NCBI RefSeq assembly: GCF_001039355.2
Contig: NW_019775718.1
Span: forward strand, 26,751 to 88,750
Length of the DNA: 62,000 nt
Direction: 5' to 3'
From: Lingula anatina
Lineage: Eukaryota; Brachiopoda; Lingulata; Lingulida; Lingulidae
The notes under the pieces are model-generated. The model did not search any database and was not told where the DNA came from. It saw nothing but the letters and a program-made list of their open reading frames with translations. Below, piece by piece: positions 20,653 to 32,700 of this stretch. The position numbers were made by a program, and so were the translations under genes. Each line of letters begins with the position of its first letter. Position 1 is the first letter of the stretch.

Positions 20653-22024
20653 CTCGACTGCTAGTGTTGATGGATTGTACTGATGTCAATAGGACTTTGA
20701 ACTATAAAAGGTACATCTGAAAATAAAATGATTTGCAACAAATCTGCAATGGACATACTACTGTATGTCTCTTTGTGACTTAATGGAAAATGATTAAATA
20801 GTAATGTCCAAGGCTCTTTCAGGTGTTTAAGTTTTTACCTGTGTTACACACGGATTCAAGTACTGGTAGGTCTACTCAGTGATATTGTGGTATGTAACTG
20901 GTGATTTGACCCTTTAATATCATCCATAATTTACATTTATAAACAGATGTTAGGATCTCCAGCTAAAGGGTAATTTCTCTGGCCTTTTTAACCAGTTGTT
21001 ATGGCTGTACCATGAAATACTAGTACTGATGAAATCAATTTGTTCCCTTGATAATTATTTCTCGACACCTGAACCCTTTCTTCCTGCCAGCAACATTGAG
21101 GAATAAAACCATGCTTCAATAAAGGCCTACACAATTATTAAGATACAGCCCATTTCACCCATTTCTATAGGTAAAGAAAAATGTTTGTACATAAGACAGT
21201 GTTGCTGGCTAGTGTTGCCCCAGGTTGGCAATTGATTTTTCGAATCACCCCCAAAGTCTTTTGCCAAGTGCACTTGTCTTTTGTATGCTACAGACTGCTA
21301 TTACTAGTAAGACGTCGACACAACAGCACTACTGTACTCATACTTATAATTTTTAAGTCTACTATTACCCTCCGAGTCTCAAATGAAAACCAAAATCTTA
21401 TTCTTGGCCCTCACTGACATATTTCTCTAAACATTCCAGTAAAGAATTATTTACAAATAAGGCCTCTTTACTATTACTACTACTACTACTACTACTACTA
21501 CTACAACTGCTAATAATGTCAAAACTGGAGAGGTAATTAATTCAGATATTTCGCAAATAACTGAATGCTGGATAGTTTTACAATAATATATTAGGCATGC
21601 TATCATATATGCTAAATTGATTGCACTATAAATTCCTCGACAACACACATTCTTAATCAATAATGGTGACATACCATTCAAAATGATCCACTGAAACGTT
21701 TACTTATTTATCGAAACACCCGCCTATACAGAATGAGGCTCGACTGCACATAACAGCAGTTCGTCAAGGGACCAAGAAATATTAAACATGACCAAACTGA
21801 GGCAATTATAATACATTTGATAATATAGAAACACTAGATGGCTTCTCGTTGTAATATATATAAATGAAAATTTAATAATGTGTCTCGAAAAAGTGGGCAA
21901 ATGACATCAAGAGTGTATGCTTCGTGTAGTTATGATTCGGATTTTGTTCCGTTGTTCAAATCACGATTGATAGATGGCGCCACTTTCGGTTGCAAAATAA
22001 AAAGAAAAGTTTGGACCACAAAAC
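20653..22024. promoter_or_regulatory. Divergent intergenic region between SPICE1 and CCDC152
   Basis: About 1.4 kb separates the two start codons. There is no convincing gene. The CCDC152 side is less AT-rich and has GATGGCGCCA (near 21974) just before the coding start. A CTA/ACT trinucleotide repeat lies at 21471-21504. A shared promoter is possible but the distance allows two separate ones. Confidence 0.45.
21471..21504. repeat. ACT trinucleotide microsatellite
   Basis: About eleven repeats of the ACT/TAC unit. Confidence 0.9.
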
Positions 22025-25000
22025 ATGGCGAAAAGTAACGAAACTGAGAAAAAGGTTGTTATGCGTGTCGATATAGATGCAGTTGCAGAAGAAATTGCCC
22101 AGTGGAATAAGGTATCATAGCAGATTATCAATTTTTTGTATAATATAATGATAATACATTTTAGTTAGCTTAAAAAATTAATGCAACCTTGAAAGTTGTA
22201 AATTGGCAAAAGCAGACGACATAATCAATTTTGCTAGTCATGCTATATTTGACAATTAGCGTTAATATAGAGTGTGCTAGCATTGGTTAGACAATTACAG
22301 AAAAAGAATGTACCAATGTAAAATTTGTTAAAGCACATTTATTTGTTAAGTCTATTTTTTTCTTTAAATGATAAATATTAAACAGGTCATTTACGCTAAT
22401 TGGCTAGGATTACACTTTAAAAAATTAAAATAAAAGTTAACATATTTCAGCTGATGATTGATACAGATACCAACAAGAAACTGCTGGAAAAGGAAGTTAA
22501 TATCCTCAGAAAATGTTGTGAAGATGCAGAAGAAAGCAAGACATTTTTGAAAAATGGTACATATATACTGTACAGTGGCGGATTTAGAGGGGGGGGTCAA
22601 GGGGTCCAGACCCCCCTTCGGTATCTGGTCCACTCTTGAAATTAGAATTTTGACAAGCTTAATCATAGTCCTAAACCATACCAAATGGCACCGGTCGTCT
22701 TCTAAAATACCAAAAAATGTTCTGATGGGCCCCTAACCCCACGCCAAGTGAGGGAGGGGGGGGGGAGTCGGTTTGGCATCCGCGGACCCCCCCTCCCCCT
22801 TCAAATAATCCTGGATCTGCCCCTGCATACCCTGTATATATCTTACTGAACATACATGTACCAAACAGTAGAATTTACATCTGTCCAGAATCTAGAAAGT
22901 TGAATGAAACTGAAAAAAGCTTACAAGAAATAATTATGTAAGCTGTTTTGGATAAAAAAATATGGTGATTTTAGATTTAGGGAAAGGTGCTGAAATTTTA
23001 TGGAAAGTTGAAGTTTTGCTAAAAGGTTTAATGTTTATTGAGTGCATTAATTTAGATCTAAGCTTCATTTTTTTTTCACCTCAAGAAATAAGGCACCTGA
23101 GATGTATGGTGGACCAGATTCAAGGATCTTTAAGTAAAAGATGTGACTGTGAAGGTACTAATTTTTTTGAAAGCATTTGCTATTGATACTTTGGACCAAA
23201 GATTCCTTGAACAAACACGAGAAAGTTTCAAAACCATGAATCTTTAGACTGTTAAACTATCAGTAACCAACTTTATATATTGCCAGGAAAAACAAGTTAC
23301 TTAAAAAAGGATATTGATCTTTGATATTATATGTTAAACTATTTCTGTAATGGAAAAGTAATGATAACTTTTTTTCCAAAATTGAAAACAGATGAAAACA
23401 GAAAATTAAAACAAAGATTAAAAGAAATGGAAGAAGATGATATCAAAAGAAATCAGGTAGTTATGATTATCTCAAGACCAAATTGGGGAAGCCAGAAGTA
23501 AGAAAGAAAACTGCATTTAAAAAGTGTTTAAAAGAATATTAAGAAAAGTAGCAAAAGTTTGAACATCAATATTTATTTCCCAAAATTGGGAGAGGGTTCA
23601 CAGGTTTGCCATGTAAATAAAACTACCACGAAATTGTGAAACTGTATAATTTTGAAAATAAGTTATGTCAAGATAAAAAAAAGAACTGCATATAAACTGC
23701 CCTTTATCTTCAGCATTTGGAATTTGTCTTAAGTTGCTTAGTCTATTCATTAATTGTAGCAATAATAAATTTCATCCTAGGATCACCAAGAAAAAGTTGA
23801 CAGTATGCAAGCAAAATTGGTTGAGCTTATGAATCGGCATCAACAGGAGTTGACGTCTACTGAAAAAAATGTGATGCAAAAGTGTAAGTAGAAAAAGAGT
23901 CCCTATAGCAAGTCGTTTTGATTTGCACAGTTGCTGGGTCCAGAAACTGTAATTTTAAGGGAGAAAATGTGGAAATAACAAATATACTCAAGTGTTGATC
24001 ATGGATCCTGTTTCAGTAGTTTGGTGAAAAATAAAACCAGTACATGACGTATTGTTTAATGCAGTACAATGTCTTGAGACTGTTATAGTTTTAATAGTCA
24101 TCTGGATTATAATTTGAATTTTAATTCTAAAATAGGTCAAGCTGAAATTGATCGTCTAGAAACAATTGTGTCAGAGAAGATGGTGTTGGTTGAGAAACTG
24201 AAAAATCAAATGTCACAGCTGGAGAAGGATAAACAGGCAGAACTAGTTGGACTAAGATCAGAGGTAACCATTTTCTTATTGACCTCGCATTTAAATTATG
24301 AGTATACTATATGCATATGAAAATTTCCAAATTTCCATTATTATTTTTGTCCGAATATTCTGCAAAGCTACTCATCCTCCCAATGCAGAACTTTAAAATA
24401 ATAAAACCCATCTAAAATGTACACAATGTCATTATTTCGTCTGAAATGTCAGGAAGACTATGGCTGTCTAAATGAATCATGATTCTTAAGAACTAAGTCA
24501 CTTGAAAATTAGAAATGCTGAAAATTCAAGTGCAGGGGCCTGTCGAGTAGGAGAAAATATTTTGTGTGGCAATTCAGATGTGGCTTGGAAATCTTGTAGA
24601 ATACCTTAAATTTGTTGAAATTTTCACTAAAATGTCTAATGGACAGTTTGGTTATGGATATTTTCTTTTTTAAAAGTAGCATTTAGACGTCTCATGAAAT
24701 AAATTTAATAAATAAATTTAGACAAAGCAGTATCTTGGTATTTGAATATGTTAAGGTAAGTTCTGAAAAGACTGAACAATAGTTCCTTATAGGAAAATTT
24801 AATCAGTTTTTACATTTTTACAAGTATGATGGAAAATTGCTGAAAATTCAGAAACAAAATGCCAAAATCCAACAAACAGGTCAAGGAAACTCTGCTGGCA
24901 GTGAGATATTCAGAAAGGTAAGGCATTATTTTGAAGGGGGGGGGGGGGCAATGATAATCCAGTGGTAAAAATTGCAGATTTCATTTTGATTCTAGATTTA

Positions 25001-25306
25001 AAAGTTTGACAATGGTGAAATAACTTGTGAGCTCAAGGTAGCAAAAGCTTTAGTCTAAATTTTTTCAGATTTTTTTCCTTCACTTAATTTTGAGGATTGA
25101 AGAACCTAAGTTAAAAGTGCACCTTTTCAAATTTTAACTTCCAGAAACTGAAACACATAAAGGAAGAACATGAAAAGGAAGTTTCATCCTTGAAAAGAAC
25201 CATTTTGGTATTAGAACAAAAACTGAACCAAAGAAATGCGTCATGCTCCAACATTAGTCCTGCCAGTGACAAGTACCCACTTAGCAAAAGGTTTAAAAGA
25301 ATGTAA
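22025..25306 (+). CDS. CCDC152: CCDC152-like coiled-coil protein
   Basis: Eight exons with intact GT-AG junctions and consistent phase: 22025-22111, 22451-22556, 23086-23154, 23392-23456, 23781-23883, 24136-24263, 24825-24917 and 25145-25306 (stop TAA). They give 270 residues; the human protein is about 254. It is charged and heptad-like almost throughout, with no signal peptide or membrane span. The assignment rests on the C-terminus: FRKKLKHIKEEHEKEVSSLK...VLEQKLNQ and a terminal Lys/Arg tail (KRFKRM) parallel the vertebrate CCDC152 end as I recall it. The N-terminal MRVDIDAVAEEIAQW parallels a similar Leu/Asp helix. Molecular function is not established. It diverges from SPICE1 and converges on MPDZ. 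A MITE sits in intron 2. Confidence 0.85.
22573..22825. mobile_element. hAT-like MITE in CCDC152 intron 2
   Basis: Termini CAGTGGCGGATTTAGAGG and, inverted, CAGGGGCAGATCCAGG; the CAGTGGCGGATC-type end is common in invertebrate non-autonomous elements. The inside contains long G and C runs (for example 22588-22617 and 22752-22800), unlike the AT-rich surroundings. There is no open transposase. Flanks ATACTGTA and ATACCCTGTA are similar but not identical, so the target duplication is uncertain. Confidence 0.75.
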
Positions 25307-25328
25307 TAATAATAATAATAATAATCAT

Positions 25329-25334
25329 AATAAA
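25329..25334 (+). terminator. Probable polyadenylation signal of CCDC152
   Basis: AATAAA 23 bases after the stop codon, just behind an AAT microsatellite. Confidence 0.5.
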
Positions 25335-26707
25335 AGATAAATTACAATAGTTAAAGGAAATATTTGTTAAGACTAATTAATACCAAGTGATTTTTTTCTT
25401 GATCTAATATGTGAACACAAAGAACAAAATCAGTTTTCACTGTTTTGATAAATTTTATTTCAAGTTTTGCACATTTTGTATTTTGTGAAAAATTATTAAA
25501 ATTGAAGTTTTACTTATGATAGTGCATACTCGCATAAATACTGACAAAAAAATTAACATTTTAACATATTGGAGAAAAGCTATTCTAGCAAAGCATCTGT
25601 GAAGGATGGCTACCTTCTGTATCCATTTAAAATATACAGACTATACTTACAGACTATGTACATCCCTCTCTTCAGCAGAGACAATTTTACAACCCATTGA
25701 AATAAAATCACTAATTAATATAAAAATTTTCAGCAAGAGAAAAGTGAAGATTAATCTTTAATTTAAAAAACTTGTGATCTCAATGTTTACTTTGGTTTGA
25801 CTCTACAAGTTGTCTCAAATGAACAAAACCTTCATTTCTAATAAACTAAGTCAAGTAATGTTCATGTCATTCAATCTTGCAACTTTGGCTCGACAAATAA
25901 TGCTGAACACCAGTCATTCTTAGTACTACATAATACAAGAACTTCCTGTAGTAAATGCAACCTAGTGTATGTCTATACACTATAATCATTTTGTCATCTA
26001 GATATTAATGGAGGTGAATCTTTAAAATGTGTGGTCTTCATGATATATACTCATTCCTATATGTCTCTTCATTTAAGGATGGAAAGTTTACTTTAGGAAG
26101 ACAAGTCTGATACCGACAGTATGTGTGCTCCCAATGCATTTTTTTTTGTGATGATAAAATTTTTAGCTGTGATAAATTTATCTTACAGGTCTTCCACAGC
26201 TTAGTTCCTGTATGTTGTAATGCACTTGATAAGATAGTGACGTCTAAATTTTAATGAAGCATTCTGACCTCAGATCTGTTGATAAAATGCAAAATCTTCA
26301 GTCTTTACTCTTACCATCCTCACTTCCATTCTGTTCACTTATATTAATAATACTAATTTAATTAAATTAGTATTATATTAATAATACTAATTTAATTAAA
26401 TATTTACGATATTTTCTTTATTTTGAAAATGATATAGCAATATTTTAAACATAATCTTCATGATCTGATTTTTGTTTGTCTACAGAGCACAACCGCATGA
26501 AGTTAGTTGTAACTCAATTTTGTAAAACTTATCTGAAATCTTTATTCAGTGAATGTTTTTGATCAAATTTTAATACTTTAATTGTCAACAAGATTGGAGA
26601 AAACATTTAACCTTGACAAATGCTGACAAAATATGCATGTTACGTTTTTCAGAAAAATGTTGTTGGCTTGAAATTATCTGCTGTATATCTTTAAGATCAG
26701 TGTAGAC
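25335..26707. other. Convergent 3' region of CCDC152 and MPDZ
   Basis: AT-rich non-coding sequence that must hold the MPDZ 3' UTR (minus strand). Several TTTATT words are present but none can be chosen. The block at 26343-26400 is a small repeat. Confidence 0.5.
26343..26400. repeat. Tandem palindromic AT-rich repeat
   Basis: ATTAATAATACTAATTTAAT is repeated about 34 bases apart, and the intervening sequence is its inverse (ATTAGTATTAT), so the block can form a hairpin. Confidence 0.75.
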
Positions 26708-29700
26708 CTACGTTAATACAGTCAATTCAATCTTTCCTTTAGCTCGTTTTAAAATAGCAACTGCTTCCTCATGAGTAACTCCTTCTAGACTTTCTCCATT
26801 GACAGCTTGTATCTGATCCCCACGTTTTAGCCTCCCATCTTCTGCTGCTGCTCCTTTGGCAAACACAGTTTTCACATAAATTGGCAGGTCTCCATGTGGA
26901 CTGCCATGCCCTCCAACGATGGAAAATCCCAGACCATCTGGCCCACGCTCTAGAGATATGGTCTTCACTTGCTGCTGCCTGAAAAATGTAATAGGACATC
27001 TCTGATCAGCTTGAATGTAATAGATATTGTTTTGATCCAAAATTCTATCAACACTACGTAATACACCACCTTAACCTTATACGTTAAAACTGATACTGCT
27101 GTACTTGTGTAATTTAATATCTGGTCACTCACCCAGATATTTCCTGTGGCATATCTTCCTCTGGCTCTGGCTGGTTGCTAGGCAGTTCATACACTTTGCT
27201 GTGCCCATTCACTTCTAATACAACATCCTCACCTTTTGAAAAGGAGAAGAATAAAGTTACCCAGAGTGACAATAGCAAACGCTGATAATACTCACTGCAG
27301 TTACTGAAGCAATAAATAATGAAATAAATAAATGATTAGATAAATCAAATTGAAATAAAATAAATCAATAATAATTTCACATAATTGAAGATCTCATATA
27401 ATATGGTATTTTCTCTAGAAAATGGTAATAAACAAATTCTCCTAACCAAGTTTAAAACTATTTTGAAGAAGCTTCAGACCACATGTACTGCATTCCATAC
27501 CCTCCCAGTAAACATTGCACAGATGTGAATTTCTTTGATATCAAATGATAAATGTAGAATGAATATAATTTTCAAAAATAAATTTTAGTCTTTTGACCAT
27601 AAACATAAATTGATTTACATTTTGTGTCAATGTGCAATGACATCATATCACTCATATAAAAACCATATGAAACAATTACAGAAAACTGTTGTGGGCCAGA
27701 ATGGGGCCATATCTGTCTGGCCTAGACGTGAGCAGGATGTGTCTAGCTGAGAATTATAATTGCACTCCCAGTGGTTGTCATACTGGACTTAAATAACCTG
27801 CTACAGATGTATGGTTGCATGCATTCCTTGCCTTTTCAATTTGCATACAAATGTATTCATTACATATTTCACATGAGCAGTAGCACAGGTTTTATGCAAA
27901 GGGAATAGGGAGCTTTAAACAAATATCCCATGAGCAGCCCCTTTTTTGAGGTTTCAAGTAAAATAAGGATTGTAATAAGTAAAATTTTGATTCTAGATTT
28001 AAATTTGCATTAAATATCTTTCAGTCCAAATAGGTTTAACACTTGCTAGTTATATGTTAAATATTAAATGTATTTTCCCTCACCTTGAGTGACAACCAAG
28101 GAGATAGTTCCTTGAAATTGTTTCAAAAGCTGGACTGCTTCATGATGAGTCAAACCTTCTGTGGGTTGACCATTTATACTCATGATATGATCACCAACCT
28201 AATGTAAAAAGGACAGAAAACTCTTTAATACAAAACTAGCAATTCTATTTTTTTTTTCTGTTAAAATCAGGTATAAAATGATTTTGCTTTAATGAATTAC
28301 TCACAGATGCTATTCAACAGTTGGAAAAAATATAATGGTGATTAAAAATTTTGAAGATAAAGGAGATTTGACAATATTCAAATGTTCTCTTTTTCTGTAC
28401 AGTACAGAACCATGACATGTTAAATCAAAGTGGAAATACCTTGAGTTTTCCTGTCTTTTGCGCTGGCCCATTTGGTTGAAGATTAGCTATCAAAACGGGC
28501 GTGTCTCCTATTGGACTTCCAATGCCTCCTGCAATGCTGATGCCTAAGGAGCCCTGTTCATCTCTTTCAAGTTCCACTGTACGCATGTTGCTCAAGGTTT
28601 GACTACTCTGGCTTGGTGCTGAGAAATAAAATAAGTCATCCGTCAGACATCCGGATTATATAGCTATCATGTTAAATAATCAGATTTTACACAGAAAGAC
28701 TGATTTCTTAATGCTGCTAAAGATTGGCATGCAAGTCTATGTTTAGACATGTTAAGCTACTTGACTGCACACATTTGTCTTCCAATATAAACTTCTTAAA
28801 CAGAACGATGCTGGGACAAGAGCCTAATTCAACCAAGTTTTACCTTCTGTTTATACACTTCTGTCTGTACTGGTGAGAATATCTGATAATTTGATTTCAC
28901 ATGTTCATAAGTGAGACAATCTGTTGCCTAGATATATTGCTGACATTTATAAAATTGCTCAATAACTTGATGAGTCTATATTGAGTGCATAGCCTTTACA
29001 AATGTATGCTGCTATAACAAAGTTTACACAATCATGATAAAGGAATCGATAGGAGCCTTTGTGAATTCAAATAACAGGCTGAAATTACCATCTTTTCATT
29101 GACATTGGTTTTCTTTTGTTTTAAGCTTAAATGTCACAAGCCTTCAGTCTACTTGTTGTTCAGAAATGATCCTTTAAAATCACATTTTAAGGATGGTTTC
29201 TAAAATATAAAAGCCTATCTTTCAAACATGGAGGTTGTATAGATTTATATATTTCTAAGTCACTGGGATCTAAAATTTTAAAGATCTGACATAGAATTGC
29301 ATTTGTAGTTTATAAAATGGTTTTCGTCATGTATCTCATGCTATAATCTAACATAAAATATTCAGTATCTAAATGCTACTGATAATTGAATTTCCTGTGT
29401 ACGTAGTATAAAGTATCAATTTTTTATCAAGGATAATTCCCTGTGAATTTACTTCTTAACCACACCTGTGGTGCTTCACTTTCCCTTCCATAATTAGATA
29501 CTTATTACTTAGCAATATACTTTTAATGAAGAAACGGAAAGGTATTAATGCTTGAAGTGTCTTATAAAACTGCAACAAGATATTTTACACTCACTGCTAT
29601 TAGTCAGTCATTTCACATTCAAAGCCCATATCTATGGAAAACACCAAAATCTTTTTCCATTTAAATTCAGTTTTCTTTTTCCAAGGAGGAAGAAATGAGA

Positions 29701-32700
29701 AAAATGTGTAGAAATAATATTCATATATTTCAATGTATGGCATGAGAAACCCCTTATATATTTTACCTCATTATTGCAACCCTTCTTTTTCACAAATCCA
29801 GAATTGTCAACCTACCATCCTGTCCCACACACCTCCTGACGTCTGCTCTGTGGCCAGTTGTTAATATTACGCACAATATAGCAGAAAAGGCATGGGGTAC
29901 ACGGCACCAGGTGGAGGTTAAACTTACAACTCTTGTATTGATGGCATTATAACATTTTGAAAGTCTGCATGAATAAATGCATGCCATCTGTTTATTTACC
30001 TTGACCCGTTGATTTTTTTTTTTTTCATTTGAATTTTTTTTTGTTTTTCATTTGAAAGTATGATTGCTTTTACAAGAGCCTCACAGAAGTCATCATGTAC
30101 TGATGTATATATATTGTTTTGGGGTCCACTTTCTCTTAACATCATGCAGACTTTCATAGTTAACCCATAAACTTTACTCAGGGAGGGCAAATTTCACAGA
30201 AAATTACTTCGTAGGTCTTCCAGCTATTCATCAGAGAAAATGAAAATATGGATAATATATCTGTGCACCATTTTGACTACCATTACACCCCAGGGTAGGT
30301 ATATGTATGTGTGCCTCTGATACTCTCAAATGTCAAAAGACAACCACATCAAAACTGAAGGGTTTATAGAAAAGTAAGTGCCAGTAATTTTAACTTCCAT
30401 ACACAGTTTAGTAAGAAAGCATCAAAATGTTGAAAGATGAAGAAATAGTTCATAGTATAACCAAAGCAAGACTATGGCAGATTGAATGGGTCAAAATAAA
30501 GCACTACATCAACAAGAAAAAAAATATTAAGAAAAGGTGTTTTAGAGCACATTAATAAAAGTGTGACTGAATTGTGTTAGTAACTGGAAGAATTGGCAGT
30601 TTCTGAAATGCAAAATAATCCATAAGTAAATAAGAAATTAAAATTTAGAGTAGGATAACACATTTTAAGCAGAAAAAAGGGCTGTATAAATTAGTGAAAA
30701 TAAAGAAAACTAAAACAAAATGAAAGGAGGAAAAAATACTGTCTTTCATGAATAAGTGTCCTTTTATCACACACATGTTGGCTAAGGTGAATTCTTTACA
30801 AATAAAATAGATCTACTTAGCCTGGCTCAGCCTCAGTACAGGTAAGGCTGCATATAAGAAAAATACTTATATGACAACTCATTTCACCTTTTGAGTGCTG
30901 TGATTTTGCTTTGCTGCTTGTACTACATGAAACTTTTTTTCTTCAAATTCACTTACTTCTGGAGTGCCGTGATTTCCCTTTGCTGCTTGCAGATGAATTA
31001 GATTTTTTTAGTGATTTATCCATTACACTAGAGCTGCGTCTTGAAGAAGCTCGCGAACCTATTGTTGATCCAGCTCTTGACCCAGTTTTTAATCGACCAA
31101 TCGTGAGTGTTACTTTGCCCATAATTGTCTGAAAAAAATTACAGAAACATACTCATTATCAAGTCTTTATCATTTAACCGATTTTCAGCATGTTACTCAC
31201 ATCCAGTCACCTGCTTAATCTTCAGTTTAAAGAAAAGTTTTGAAAAAAATTCAGAATAATGAAGGTGTAAATGTATCCCTTACCTTGAGTACAGTTGCTG
31301 CATGGTCTTGGGTTGCATTTCTCATATTATCATCATTTACAGAAAGGATCTGGTCTCCCTGCATAAGACGGCCATCTGCCTCAGCAACTCCACCTTTAAC
31401 CTTGTGAACAGAAAAAATAAACTGTAGGTACCCACTTTGAATGAAAATGCACATGGTTCTCAGTGACACTTTTAAACTGTCCACACAAATTAATTTTTCA
31501 TATCTCAAATTCTGGTGTGGAAAACCACAGTTCCAATTTTACAAAATGATGTCACGAAGTTTTTTTTTCTTTTGCAATGACCATAAGGAGCATGTGTAGA
31601 TCTCATGCTTACAATGTCTGATATGTACACTCCAACATCATTCCTTTTCCCAACTATGCTTATCCCAAGTCCTCTGCCTGGTTTCTTCAACAGATCTATT
31701 GTAAAGATATCATAGAGATCTTCCTCTCTGAGCTGAGCATCGTCTCTGTACACCAACATGGTCACTACAGGCGGTGTTTGTCTCAAAACTTGAATAGCAT
31801 TGTCGTGAGTGGCATCACGTAAATCTTGCCCACAAACCTGCAACAAACAATGAGACGCTAGAATGGCATCTTTTGACCATTACTTGGGATGTTCAGAGTA
31901 TAGAAGGTCGAGTTGGAACAAGTAACTTAATTTAGCCCTTCATACAAGAGCAAAAAATGTGTTTCATTAAAATGTCCAAAGAGATTAATTTTATCACTGA
32001 TGTGTGATAATATTATTAGTACATTGTACAACTGCATTGAAGAGCTCCTACCTCTAGTATCTGGTCTCCTGCAGTCAGTCTTCCATCTCTAGCTGCAGCT
32101 CCATCTTCATAGACTTCATGGATGATGATGGCACCCTAAAACGGTGGTTCATTACAATTTGTAGATTATTGCATGTAGTTAAGACTTGTTTTCAAGTGTA
32201 TTACATTGTGATAAATAATGCCTCTATGCCCTGTTTGCCATAAAACATTTTGTATAAGTGGAAATATATTTCATTTTTAAATGATGAAACATGTTGGCCT
32301 GTCAAAGAATGGTACTTCTGTGGGGCTGTTGATTAATTAATATTAGAGACTGGCCAACTGAAATATGTAACAAATGGGATACAATCACTATAATTAATGG
32401 CTTTAATTTCCCAAGAATTCCATTTGCACTAATTCATGTGATATGTTTAAGCAGCCTCCATCAGTTCTAACTATATACATATACTCTGTGTATGATCAAG
32501 ATGATGTTAGCATAGCAAAACAACTACCTGATTTTGTTCCCAGTATGATGAATTCACTTATAGGCTGTACCAACAAAATTATTGAAATCAAAATTTATTC
32601 TAATGCCTGAACTGAAAACATCTGAATTTTTGAGAAAAATTTGAATAGACATTTTACATTAACAGAATTAAAGCCTTCTGGGAATACAGCTTCTGCAATA

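Noticed and set aside
21451-21681. Frame with a Val run
   Set aside because: Produced by the ACT microsatellite; no splice or family support.
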